64,000 nt of DNA, from assembly GCF_002575655.3 (NCBI RefSeq), contig NC_053039.3:380409633-380473632 (forward strand). The letters are read 5' to 3'. Position 1 is the stretch's first letter. The number at the start of each line of letters is the position of its first letter. The notes beneath the pieces are model-generated. The model was not told the DNA's origin. It was given only the letters and a program-made list of their open reading frames with translations, and ran no database searches. Positions 33,401 through 45,400 of this stretch are shown here, piece after piece. The stretch is from Aegilops tauschii subsp. strangulata (taxonomy: Eukaryota; Streptophyta; Magnoliopsida; Poales; Poaceae). The position numbers and the translations under genes are program-made.

Positions 33401-33880
33401 TAGTCGAGTGGATAGTTTTCCTTCTTTAAGATGTACAAAGTCTTGTGTGTGATCAAGGTGCCGAAGAAAAGTTATGCACTGAAGTTTAAATTTGTATACA
33501 CAGCAAAAAACAAAAGGGGGACATTTCGGACTACATGGTCTACCACCACGCGTTGCCTTGAGCCCTTGACACACGGAAGTGCATAAGCTAAGAGATCTAC
33601 AGCCGGACTTGGCAAATCCGGTCTCTTGTACGCCCGTGGGCGCGTCCGTGCGAGCTCGCGGACAGCGCCGGGCGGCCCCTCATTCTGGCTGCCGCACATC
33701 CACACACCTCAAATGCAAATCCTTAAATCCATGCAATCCATACATGTCGATCATACGATACAAAATCATCTGAATTCAATAGTTCGAAACAAATACGACA
33801 AAGCAAATAGTTCAACAATCCAGACATATCAAAATGAAATCAACGTCCAAGCGTGACGGATCAGTCGCTGGCTGGACGGA
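33226..33880. other. Flank of F-box relic and 3' part of a decayed coding fragment
   Basis: No intact gene. 33334-33400 aligns with the sequence after the Helitron. The remainder is probably the 3' untranslated side of the minus-strand fragment that follows. Confidence 0.4.
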
Positions 33881-34341
33881 TCACTTGCCGGATGCCATCC
33901 ATGCCGCCTGCTCCTCCGCCATCCTTGCTTCCCGATCCCCATGCTCCTCCCGCATCCTTGCCTCATGCCCCGCCTCCATCTTTGTCGCATACTCCGCTGC
34001 TGCTATAGCCGCCCTCGCCGCCTCGTAGTCCCTACGCTCGTTGTTCTCTTTTTTCTTCTCCGCAAGCCACTTCTTCGCACGCTCATCCAAGAGGCTTTTG
34101 TTAGCCAATATGATCTTCAAATCTGTTGTCCTGTGCGATTTGCAACCTCTCCTTCTCAAGCTCAATCTCTCAAAATGTCTTGGCCTTCTCGAGCTCTCGT
34201 TTGATCGATGCCTCTTGCTTCTCCAACTCAATCTTCTCCATCTCAATTTCTAGCTTCTTCTCTGCCCTATTTCAGTTCCAACCCAGCATCTCCTTTTGCA
34301 CTGGATACATGATCTTGTACCTATCCTCTTCTTGTTCTCCC
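33881..34341 (-). pseudogene. Decayed NAM-associated / PIF-Harbinger Myb-like C-terminal fragment
   Basis: On the minus strand the reading starts EEDRYKIMYPVQKEMLGWN next to the old Copia element, then EKKLEIEMEKIELEKQEASI. After a frameshift comes LANKSLLDERAKKWLAEKKK and an Ala/Glu/Arg-rich end (AAWMASGK). Lys/Glu-rich helices of this type end grass proteins with a NAM-associated C-terminal domain, often ORF1 of PIF/Harbinger transposons. There are stops at several places. The old Copia element cuts off the N-terminal part. The family assignment is tentative. Confidence 0.5.
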
Positions 34342-35951
34342 TGAAGGAAATATGCTCTAGAGGAAATAATAAAGTTGTTATTTTATATTTTCTTATTTCA
34401 TAATAAATGTTTATTATTCATGCTAGAATTGTATTAACCGAAAACTTGATACATGTGTGAATACATAGACAAAACAACGTGTCCCTAGTAAGCCTCTACT
34501 AGACTAGCTTGTTAATCAAAGATGGTTAAGTTTCCTAACCATAGACATGTGTTGTCATTTGATGAACGGGATCACATCATTAGGAGAATGATGTGATGGA
34601 CAAGACCCATCCGTTAGCTTAGCATATTGATCTTTCAGTTTTATTGCTATTGCTTTCTTCATGTCAAATACATATTCCTTCGACTATGAGATTATGCAAC
34701 TCCCGGATACCGGAGGAATACCTTGTGTGCTATCAAATGTCACAACATAACTGCGTGATTATAAAGATGCTCTACAGGTATATCCAAAGGTGTTTGTTGG
34801 GTTGGCATAGGTCGAGATTAGGATTTGTCACTCCAAGTATCGAGAGGTATCTCTGGGCCCTCTCGGTAAAGCACATCATAAGAAGCCTTGCAAGCAATGT
34901 GACTAATGAGTTAGTTGCGGGATGATGTATTACGGAACGAGTAAAGAGACTTGCCAGTAACGAGATTGAACTAGGTATGAAGATACCAACGATCGAATCT
35001 CGGGCAAGTAACATACCGATGACAAAGGGAATAACGTATGTTGTCTTTACGGTACGACCGATAAAGATCTTCGTAGAATATGTGGGAACCAATATGAGCA
35101 TCCAGGTTCCGCTGTTGGTTATTGACCGGAGAGGTGTCTCGGTCATGTCTACATAGTTCTCGAACCCGTAGGGTCCGCACGCTTAACGTTCGATGGCGAT
35201 TTTGTATTATATGAGTTTTGTGATTTGGTGACCGAATGTTGTTTGGAGTCCCGGATGAGATCATGGAAATGACGAGGAGTCTTGAAATGGTCGAGAGGTA
35301 AAGATTCACATATAGGATGATGATATTCGGACACCGGGAGTGTTCTGGGGGTACCGGGTACATATCGGGTCACCGGAAGGGGTTCCGGGCACCCCCCCGG
35401 CAACTATATGGGCCTAATGGGCCAAGAGGGGAGGCTGGATTTGGGAGGCGGCCAAGTAGGATTCCTCCTACTTGGGGCGCCCCCTTGGCTGCCTCTCCCC
35501 CCTCCAATCTATATATATGTGAGGGGGGGGGGCACCGCTAGAACACACACCAATAATTGTTACCCGTGTGTGGCGCCCCCCTCCATAGTTTATGCCTCCG
35601 GTCATATTCTCCTAGTGCTTAGGCGAAGCCCTGCGCGGATCACTTCACCATCACTGTCACCATGCCTCGTGCTGACGGAACACATCTTCCTCGACACCTT
35701 TGCTGGATCAAGAGTTTGAGGGACGTCATCGAGCTGAACGTGTGCAAAACTCGGAGGTGTCGTACGTTCGGTGCTTGATTGGTCGGAATGAGAAGAAGTT
35801 CGACTACATCAACCGCGTTGTCAAACGCTTCCGCTTTTGGTCTACGAGGGTACGTGGACACACTCTCCCCCTCTCGTTGCTATGCATCTCCTAGATAGAT
35901 CTTGCGTGAGCGTAGGAAATCTTTTGAAATTGCATGCTACGTTTCCCAACA
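34342..35951 (+). repeat. 5' LTR of the old Copia element
   Basis: 1,610 bp from TGAAGGAAATATGC to TTTCCCAACA. It aligns in blocks with the Angela LTRs (for example ATCACATCATTAGGAGAATG). The TATA region ATATATAT lies near 35510-35518, before a G run. Confidence 0.88.
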
Positions 35952-35952
35952 G

Positions 35953-35966
35953 TGGCATCAGAGCCA
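35953..35966 (+). other. Primer-binding site, old Copia element
   Basis: TGGCATCAGAGCCA, near the tRNA-Met complement, one base after the LTR. Confidence 0.8.
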
Positions 35967-37133
35967 CGTCTATGTGTAGATGATATTCATGAGTAGAACA
36001 CAAAGAGTTGTGGGCGGTGATTGTCATACTGCTTACCACCAATGTCTTATTTTGATTCGGCGGTATTGTTGGATGAAGCGGCCTGAACCAACCTTACATG
36101 ACCACGTTCATGAGACCGGTTCCACCGACAGACATGCAACTAGTTTTGCATAAAGGTGGCTGGCGGGTGTCTGTTTCTTCAACTTTAGTTGAATCAAATT
36201 TGACTGCGGCCGGTCCTTGTTGAAGGTTAAAACAACAAACTTGATAAATCACCGTTGTGGTTTTGATGCGTATGTACGAACGGTTCTTGCTAGAAGCCCG
36301 TAGCAGCCACGTAAAACTTGCAACAACAAAGTAGAGGACGTCTAACTTGTTTTGGCAGGGCATGTTGCGATGTGATATGGTCAAGACATGATGTTATATA
36401 CGTTATTGTATGAGATGATCATGTTTTGTAAAAGTTATCGGCAACTGGCAGGAGCCTTATGGTTGTCGCTTTATTGTATGAAATGCAAACGCCATGTAAT
36501 TGCTTTACTTTATCACTATGCGTTGCCGATAGTTGTAGAAGAAATAGTTGGTGAGACGACCACGACGCTACGATGGAGATCAAGGTGTCAAGCCGGTGAC
36601 GATCGAGATCATGACGGTGGTTTGGAGATGGAGATCAAAGGCACAAGTATGATGTCATATCATGTCACAAGAATTATAAGATGATCCCTTACTAAAATTT
36701 CAAGGTATAAGTGTTCTCCCTGAGTATGCACCATTGCGATAGTTCGTTGTGCTGAGACACCACGTGATGATCGGGTGTGATAGGTTCTACGTTCACATAC
36801 AACGGGTGCAAGACAGTTTTGCACATGCGGAATACTTGGGTTAAACTTGACGAGCCTAGCATGTACAGACATGGCCTCAGAACACTGGAGATCGAAAGGT
36901 CGAACGTGAATCATATAGTAGATATGATCAACATAGAGATGTTCACCATTGATGACTACTCCATCTCATGTGATGATCGGACATGGTTTAGTTGATTTGG
37001 ATCACGTATCACTTAGATGACTTGAGGGATGTCTATCTAAGTGGGAGTTCTTAAGTAATTTGATTAATTGAACTTAAACTTAATTTATCATGAACTTAGT
37101 CCTGATAATATTTGCATATCTATGTTGTAGATC
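35967..37133 (+). other. Leader of the old Copia element
   Basis: Non-coding leader similar to the Angela leaders. It holds a single copy (about 36849) of the block duplicated in Angela copies 1 and 2. Confidence 0.7.
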
Positions 37134-37424
37134 AATAGCTCGCGTTGTATCTCCCCTATGTTTTTGATATGTTCCTAGATAAAACTAAGTTGAAAGATGA
37201 TAGTAGCAATGATGTGGACTGGGTTCGTGATCTAAGGATTATCCTCATTGTTGCACAGAAGAATTATGTCCTTGATGCACCGCTAGGTGACAGACCTATT
37301 GCAGGAGCAGATGCAGACGTTATGAACGTTTGGCAAGCTCGATATGATGACTACTTGATAGTTTAGTGCGCCATGCTTTACGGCTTAGAACCGGGACTTC
37401 AAAAATGTTTTGAACGCCATGGAG
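37134..37424 (+). pseudogene. Copia gag N-terminal part, old element
   Basis: The start codon is mutated to ATA and the N-terminus is frameshifted. From about 37170 the frame reads DKTKLKDDSSN and LRIILIVAQKNYVLDAPLG as in Angela gag. A TAG follows DDYLIV at about 37366. Gypsy element A then interrupts it, and gag continues at 50720. Confidence 0.85.
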
Positions 37425-40400
37425 TGTAACGCCCGGATAATCATGCTACAGTAATCTCACGTTAATGATGCCACGTCACCACGGTTACTGTTGTTAACCT
37501 CCCGATGATTCGAAACCGTTCAAAATTTAAATTCAAATTAATGTCAATAATAAAAGTTTTCAAATATTAAAATAAAAATGTTCGGGGGATGCCATATTTT
37601 GCATAAGTAAATATGGTGTGGTAAACACATTTTTATAAAATGCCTAAATAGTTTGAATTGAAATAAAACAGAAAAGAAAATAAATAAAAAGAAAAGAAAA
37701 TACAAAAGAGAAAACAGAACAAAAAGAAAAAAAAACAAACAAGAAAAGGAATCCTCCCTTCCCCCACTGGACCCTGGCCCAACTGGGCCGACCCCCAGGC
37801 CCAGCCGGCTAGCCCACCTCCCCCGGTCGCCTCCCTCCTTCCCTGTTCCCCCGACCGGGGTCGGAACAGGGGCACGTCCCCGCCGCACCCCCTCGCCGGC
37901 GACGGGGGAGGATAAGGCCGCCCCGACGCCTCGGCCTCCACCCATCCCTCCCACTTGCCCCTCTCGCTCGCCTCTGCGCCTCCCCTCCCCTAGATCCACC
38001 TCTCCCCTCTCCCTCTCCTTCGTTCTGGAGAGGAGACCGACGCGGTCGCCGCCGTTCTCCGTCGTTCACGCGACCACCGTGCTTTCCTCGCGACCTCTTC
38101 GTGTCCAGCCGCTCCGCCTCCCTCGACTACGCCTCCCCGTTGAGCCGCAGGACGCCGGGCGACCCCGAACGCTGCCCCGGCCTCGTCTTCCACTTCGGGT
38201 CACAGGAGCTCGCCGGCGTCGATCCACTGCACAGCAGCTCCTAAACCTCCCACGGGCCTTTCTTGCGCCGCGCGGTGAGCCCCTCATCCTCTCCCCTCGC
38301 TCTCCTGGCCTCTTGAGCTCTCGTAGCCGCCGCTCTGCTTGCGCCTGAACACGTCGCCGCGGAGCTCGCCGCCGGCAAGGCTCCGGTGACCTTTTGGTCA
38401 CGGGCTCAAGCCCGTTGCACTCCCCACAACGCGTAGATACTCCCCAGCCTCTCCGTTTGCTCGATAGCACGCCGTAGCTCCGTTTTCGTCGAGCACCCGT
38501 GCACGCCGCCACCTCCGCCGCTCACCGGCGCCGATTCCGGCCAAGTCCGGCGATGCTACGGCCACCACTGGATGCGGCGCTGAGAGCTCGTTCGAATGAG
38601 GCTAGCCCCGCTCCTCCCCGAGCCCTGTACGCGTTTTCCGGCGAGATCCGAGCCGCGCCGCCGCGTTTGGCGTCGCCGGCGTTGAGCCGCCGGCCGCGCT
38701 GAGCTGGCACACCTGGGGCCACCCCCTGGGTCACTGCCAGTGGGCCCCCTGGCCCCCTGTTGACCTGTTGACCAGTTGACCCAGTCAACGTGCTGACTGG
38801 GCGTCTTTGTGATGCTGACATGCGGGCCCCGCCGCATAAGTAAACTAAATAAAATGATTTTATAAAATAAAACTAATTAATTAATCTAAATAGGCACTGA
38901 CAGGTGGGGCCTACCTGCTAATAACCTTGTTTAAGTTAGTTATAAAACTCTGTTAGTGCCCTGTCAATGACAGGTGGGTCCCACTGGACCCACCTGTCTG
39001 GTTTGACTGGTCAGCCGACCTGTTGACCTGCTGACGTCAGCGTTACCTCATGCTGACGTCATAATTCATTTTTGCTAAATTCAAATAATTCCAGAAATTC
39101 AAATAATCCTTGAAAATTCATATCTTTTAAACCGTAACTCGGATGAAAATGTTTTCTACATGAAAGTTGCTCAGAACGACGAGACGAATCCGGATACGCA
39201 GTCCGTTCGTCCACCACACCTCCCTAACCTATCGAACTCACAACTTTCCCCCTCCGGTCCATCTGTCCGGAAACGCAAAACATCGGGAATACTTTCCCGG
39301 ATGTTCCCCCCCTTCGCCGGTACCACCTACTGACGCGTTAGGACACACTTCGCACTGCTCATTGTCATGTCATGCATCGTCATGCTTATGTTTGCATTGT
39401 ATTTACTGTTTCTTCCCCCTCTTCTCTCCGGTAGACTACGAGACCGACACTGCTGCTGCCTAGTTCGACTACGGAGTTGACGACCCCTCCTACTTGCCAG
39501 AGCAACCAGGCAAGCCCCCCTTGATCACCAGATATCGCCTATTCTTCTCTATACTGCTTGCATTAGAGTAGTGTAGCATGTTACTGCTTTCCGATATCCT
39601 ATCCTGATGCATAGCCTATCCTTGCTACTACTGTTGCTACCTTTACCTGCAATCCTACATGCTTAGTATAGGATGCTAGTTTTCCATCAGTGGCCCTACA
39701 TTCTTGTCCGTCTGCTGTGCTATACTATCGGGCCGTGATCACCTGGGCGGTGATCACGGGTATATACTTATATACTATACACATGACACATGTGATGACT
39801 AAAGTCGGGTCGGCTCGTAGGAGTACCCGCAAGTGGATCCTTGTGGCGGAGCGACAGGGCAGGTTGAGACCGCCTAGGTGAGAGGTGGGCCTGGCCCTGG
39901 TCGACGTTCGCGGTTACTTAACACCCTTAATGAGATCTTGGTATTTGATCTGAGTCTGGCCATTTGGTCTATACGCACTAGCCATCTACGCGGGAGTAGT
40001 TATGGGTATCCCGGCGTCGTGGTATCAGCCGAAGCTCTTTTGACGTCAGCGACGGAGCGGCGCGCGCCGGATTGGACTGGAACGCCACTAGGCTAGGTCT
40101 GCTTCCGGCCGCCCTCGCAACGTGCAGGTGTGCATAGGGTGATGGGCCCAGACCCCTGCGCGCATAGGGTTAGACCGGCGTGTTGACCTCTCGGTTGAGC
40201 CTAGGTGGGGCTGCGACGCGTTGGTCTTACGAGGCCGGGCATGACCCAGAAAAGTGTGTCCGGCCAAATGGGATCGAGCGTGTTGGGTTATGTGGTGCAC
40301 CCCTGCAGGGAAGTTTATCTATTCGAATAGCCGTGTCCCTCGGTAAAAGGACGACCCGGAGTTGTACCTTGACCTTATGACAACTAGAACCGGATACTGA

Positions 40401-41150
40401 ATAAAATACACCCTTCCAAGTGCCAGATACAACCCGGTGATCGCTCTCTAACAGGGCGACGAGGAGGGGATCGCCGGGTAGGATTATGCTATGCGATGCT
40501 ACTTGGAGGACTTCAATCTACTCTCTTCTACATGCTGCAAGATGGAGATGACCAGAAGCGTAGTCTTCGACAGGACTAGCTATCCCCCTTTTATTCTGGC
40601 ATTCTGCAGTTCAGTCCACTGATATGCCCCTTTACACATATACCCATGCATATGTAGTGTAGCTCCTTGCTTGCGAGTACTTTGGATGAGTACTCACGGT
40701 TGCTTCTCTCCCTCTTTTCCCCTTTTTCTTTCTATCTGGTTGTCGCAACCAGATGTTGGAGTCCAGGAGCCAGACGCCACCGTCGACAACGACACCTACG
40801 ACACTGGAGGTGCCTACTACTACGTGCAGCCCGCTGACGACGACCAGGAGTAGTTAGGAGGATCCCAGGCAGGAGGCCTGCGCCTCGTTCGATCTGTATC
40901 CCAGATTGTGCTAGCCTTCTTAAGGCAAACTTGTTTAACTTATGTGTGTACTCAGATATTGTTGCTTCCGCTGACTCGTCTGTGATCGAGCACTTGTATT
41001 CGAGCCCTCGAGGCCCCTGGCTTGTATTATGATGCTTGTATGACTTATTTATGTTTTAGAGTTGTGTTGTGATATCTTCCCGTGAGTCCCTGATCTTGAT
41101 CGTACACATTTGCGTGCATGATTAGTGTACGGTCAAATCGGGGCGTCACA
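37425..41150 (+). repeat. 5' LTR of Gypsy A
   Basis: 3,726 bp. It has a CpG-rich block (about 37760-38720), then a run of W-box and TGACGTCA motifs, then AT-richer sequence. The many open frames in the GC block are not supported as genes. Confidence 0.94.
38757..39061 (+). promoter_or_regulatory. Cluster of W-box and TGACGTCA motifs in Gypsy A LTR
   Basis: TTGAC occurs at 38760, 38768, 38776, 39003 and 39023, and its complement at 38784. The palindrome TGACGTCA occurs at 39032-39039 and 39054-39061. W-boxes are WRKY sites and TGACGTCA is a bZIP/TGA site in plants. The cluster is repeated in the 3' LTR (palindromes at 48596 and 48618). Function is inferred. Confidence 0.45.
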
Positions 41151-41153
41151 AGT

Positions 41154-41168
41154 TGGTATCAGAGCCGA
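41154..41168 (+). other. Primer-binding site, Gypsy A
   Basis: TGGTATCAGAGCCGA, an exact start of the tRNA-Met complement, three bases after the 5' LTR. Confidence 0.88.
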
Positions 41169-41485
41169 CTGCCTGTAGGAATCCCCCTTTCCACACTCCT
41201 TGGCCGAAGTCGAGTCTAGACATTACAAAACTTTTACTAACATGGCTGTGTGTCTTACGGGCCCACGTCGCCATTGGGTGGTACTAGGATCTTTTACTCC
41301 TCGACCTTTACTCTGGGACTCTGAACTCTCTTCTACTCGGGTTAAACGAATTTACTAACTCTAACACTAGGATCCCGTGACTGCATTCACCCCAAAGTTG
41401 GATAAGCCATAGTTGTTTCTTAGAATAGTATTTTGAACAATTCACACACTGTCATTTGACTCCTTTGAAACGTCTTTGCTTTCAG

Positions 41486-42242
41486 ATGGAACCCACGAGG
41501 CAGGTCGTGCGCCACACGACGGCCATTGGTGCCTCGGGATCACCGGCTGTGCTAGCTGAGATGATGACCTATCTGGGTTATCGCTGGCACCCTGAGTACA
41601 CCGTCTACGAGGAGTACCAGGACTTTAACCAGGAGCAGTACCGTGCCATCGTCCACCTCTACTCGCGGGAGTATGACTCCACTACTATGCTGCACACCGC
41701 ACATGGTGTCGGTGTGACCATCGATATGGCTGTCCACGATGCTGCCTATGCTGCTCTGACACGTCTTCGTGGAGAGTATCGGGAGTTGGACACCTCCCCT
41801 TTCAGGCACATTGCTATCGCATCTGATGTTGGTGCGGAGGGATACTATACTGCTGCCTACTCCACTGTCACCCGAGAGCCCTTCTACCATCAGAACCTGG
41901 TTCTGCATGCTGATGGGCTGGATCGAGCTAACCGAGCTCTTCGCCACGAGATACACCACCCGTCAGCACCTTTACCGTGCTCTGACGCTGCTGCACCCCT
42001 TTGTCCGATCTGGACAGCTACCGCGTACTGCGATCTACCCAGCCAGGACCGTGATGCCCCACGGTGTCGGTTGGCTAGAGGTGGGAGGCTACTCTCCTGC
42101 ACTTGGACCTCTTCTGCCACCTGAGTGTCGGGCTCTACACCTGAGTATCCGCGGCCCCCAGTCTGCTGACGTGGAGGGCTATCCGTTGCCTCACTACCAG
42201 CTGTCGGGCTACGATTACCTCCACAGTACCTCTTGGGACTGA
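41486..42242 (+). pseudogene. Accessory ORF of Gypsy A with dsRNA-binding-domain-like N-terminus, one frameshift
   Basis: About 251 residues if the single extra base near 41900-41940 is ignored. It starts MEPTRQVVRH directly after a CTTTGCTTTCAG splice-acceptor-like string. Residues about 21-95 show the pattern L-x-E-M-x(3)-L, HPEYTVYEEY, a QYRAIVHLYS strand, HGVGVT, then MAVHDAAYAALTRLR. This is the order of helix, strands and AA-x(3)-L helix seen in dsRNA-binding domains. The C-terminal half has RYTTRQHLYRALTLLHPF and no known domain. Gypsy B has a related ORF at the same place (62405-63217). It is not gag. Function unknown. Confidence 0.6.
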
Positions 42243-42480
42243 TGTAGTCTTGCTTAGTTAGTATTAGATGCATTCACCGCGAGCCTGTGTGCCGCCTATG
42301 ATGTTTTAGTCTATGTACTGAACTCTGTGTACTGAACTCTATGCATGACCCCTTTTGTAAGTTATGCCGACTACTATGTAGTAGCTATCGTGCTCCTTTC
42401 ATTATGCATGTTTCATCATGAATGATTCTTGTCTTTGCAAATTTCTCAATGCTGAACTACCCCTGTTTTATATTAGCAGG

Positions 42481-45400
42481 ATGGTTAGACCAGGTGGTCG
42501 TGGTAGTGGTGGCAATGCCCCACCACCACCTGAGTACATGGCTGGTATGATCCAACAGTTTGAATTGAACCGCCAATTCATGGAAAATATGATGGTTCAG
42601 TTTCCTCGCCCCAATATGGACCAGCAACCAACCCCAGTAACTCTGCAGGATTTCATGCGCCTGAACCCAACTGTGTACCGCAGCTCAACTCAGCCTCTGG
42701 ATGCTGATGACTGGCTCCGTGACATCACCTATGAGATGGAGTCTGCCGATGTAGCCCCTGCCAGCTATGTCAACTTTGCTTCCTTCTTTCTGAAGGGACC
42801 CGCAGCTCAATGGTGGGACAGCCACAGGCGTACTCTGCCAGCTGGGACAATCATCACCTGGCCAGACTTCCAAGCTGCTTTCCGTGCCCGCTTCATTCCT
42901 CAAGGAGTCATGGACCGGAAGAAGCGTGAGTTCCACAACCTCACCCAAGGCAACAAAACTGTTGAAGCTTATCAGCGGGAGTTTCTGGACTTGTCTCGCT
43001 ATGCTGAGGAGGACATTGCAACTGATGCACGCAGACAGGAGAAGTTCCGTGATGGCCTCCAAGCTGACATCAAGCTCGCACTTCTAGTGCATGACTTTGC
43101 TGATTTCGCCACCTTGGTGAACAAGGCCATCAATGTCGAAACTGGTCTGCAGGAATACCAGAGCTCTCACAGGCGCAACCGTGACACGGGCTCATCTTCG
43201 GGCTCGCCCTCACAGAAGCGTAAGATATGGATCCCGAACAGCATGTACCGTCCAAATGCATCTGCCCCAAGGCAGACCTATGCTGCACCGCGTCTGCCTC
43301 CTCCACCATCTAGGCAGTCAAAGCTACCAGCTCCCCCACCTGGGGCTCCTGTTCCCACTCCCAATAATGGCTTGTGCTTCAGGTGTGGTCAACCAGGACA
43401 CCGTGCTAGAGAATGCAACCAGAACCAGAATCAACTGGCCCTTCCAGCAACTGGCCGTGGTAACAACTAGCCCCGCAACAACAATGCTAAGTCTTATGGT
43501 CGTACTCATGCCAACCATGTTGATCTCAACGAAGCTCAAGACCAGCCTGCTACTGTGATGGGTACACTCCTCGTAAATTCAGTACCAGCATCCATTTTAT
43601 TTGATACAGGTGCATCACATTCATTCATGTCAGAAGATTTTGCATTCATGCATGGCATTAGAAGCGAAGACATGAATGCTTCACTATTAGTACACACCCC
43701 TACGGGCCAATGTCGAACCTCCATGATTTGCAACGACGTCCCCGTTGAAATTGAAGGACTGGAATTTCTTGTCTCTCCCATCGTACTGAAGTCCTGTAGC
43801 ATTGATCTCATTCTAGGAATGAATTGGTTAAAAGCGCATACTGCTTCAATCGTTTGCACCACTAAGACCGTCCATCTGCTACACCCTTCAGATGAGATAG
43901 TTACTTACCAAGCCCATCTGGTGCAAAATGCCGAGGCAAGGCTCTATGCATTGAATGCATTGAACGCTGCACCACTCGAGGGCATTGAAAACATTCCCGT
44001 CGTGCATGAATTCCTCGACGTCTTCCCTGAAGAACTTCCAGGGATTCCCCCTGCTAGAGCTGTCGAATTCATCATCGACTTGAAACCAGGCACCACTCCT
44101 ATAGCCAAGCGACCCTACAAAATGCCGCCGCATGAACTCCTTGAGCTTAAGGAGGAAATCGACAAATCTCTTCGCAAAGGATTCATTCGCCCAAGTTGCT
44201 CTCCTTGGGGAGCACCTTCTCTCTTTGTCAAGAAGAAGGATAGGACAAACCGGTTAGTTCAAGACTACCATCCTATAAACCAAGCTACCATTCAGAATAA
44301 ATACCCTCTTCCTCGGATCAATGATCTGTATGATCAACTGGCGGGTTCGTCAGTGTTATCTAAGCTTGACTTGAGGTTGGGTTACCACCAGATCCGTGTT
44401 CGCGAAGAGGATATCCCAAAGACCGCCTTCGTGACTCGATATGGTTCATACGAGTACATCGTCATGTCTTTCGGTTTAACCAATGCTCCAGCCACCTTCT
44501 CTCGTCTGATGAACTATATATTCATGGATTACCTCGACAAGTTCGTCGTGGTTTATCTGGATGATATCCTGGTATTTTCCAAGAACGAAGAACAACATGC
44601 TGAACACCTTCGACTTGTGCTGGAAAAGCTACGAGAGCATCAACTATATGCCAAGTTCTCCAAATGTGAATTCTGGCTACCCGAAGTAACCTATCTTGGG
44701 CATGTCATCTCTAAGGATGGTATTGCCGTCAACCCTGAACGAGTCCAGGCTATCCTTGATTGGACCCCTCCCAAGAACGTTAAGCAAGTCAGAAGTTTTC
44801 TCGGTCTCGCCAGCTATTGCCGTCGATTCGTCGAGAACTTCTCCAAGATCGCCAGGCCTCTGACTAACCTGTTGCATAAGGGCGTCAAGTTCCAATGGAC
44901 AGACAAATGTCAGGAGAGTTTCCAGGCACTCAAAGACAAGTTGACTTCTGCCCCAGTTCTAGCTCCACCTGATACTAAGAAGGACTTCGTCATTTACTGC
45001 GACACTTCCCGTCAAGGATTAGGCTGTGTCCTAATGCAAGACCGCAAAGTGATTGCCTATGCCTCTCGGCAATTGCGCCCTCACGAAGAGAACTACCCAG
45101 TTCACGACCTCGAACTTGCCGCTGTCATTCATGCGCTGAAGCAGTGGCGACATTACCTTCTTGGTAATCGTTGTGAGATCTTCACTGACCACCAAAGTCT
45201 GAAGTACCTGTTTACTCAGCCAGACCTGAACCTCCGTCAGCAGAGATGGATGGAGCTTGTTGCAGACTTTGACTTGGGTATTTCCTATACGCCAGGCAAG
45301 GCTAATGTAATGGCTGATGCCTTGAGCCGCAAGTCTTACTGCAACCACCTCCAGGTTCACAAAGTTCAGCCCTCGCTTGTTGAAGAATTCAGGAAGCTGA

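Noticed and set aside
37544..38837. Many long Arg/Gly/Pro-rich frames in the CpG-rich part of the Gypsy A LTR, and the same at 56110-57142 in Gypsy B
   Set aside because: GC-rich DNA has few stops in all frames. The frames lie on both strands and are low complexity, with no family match.
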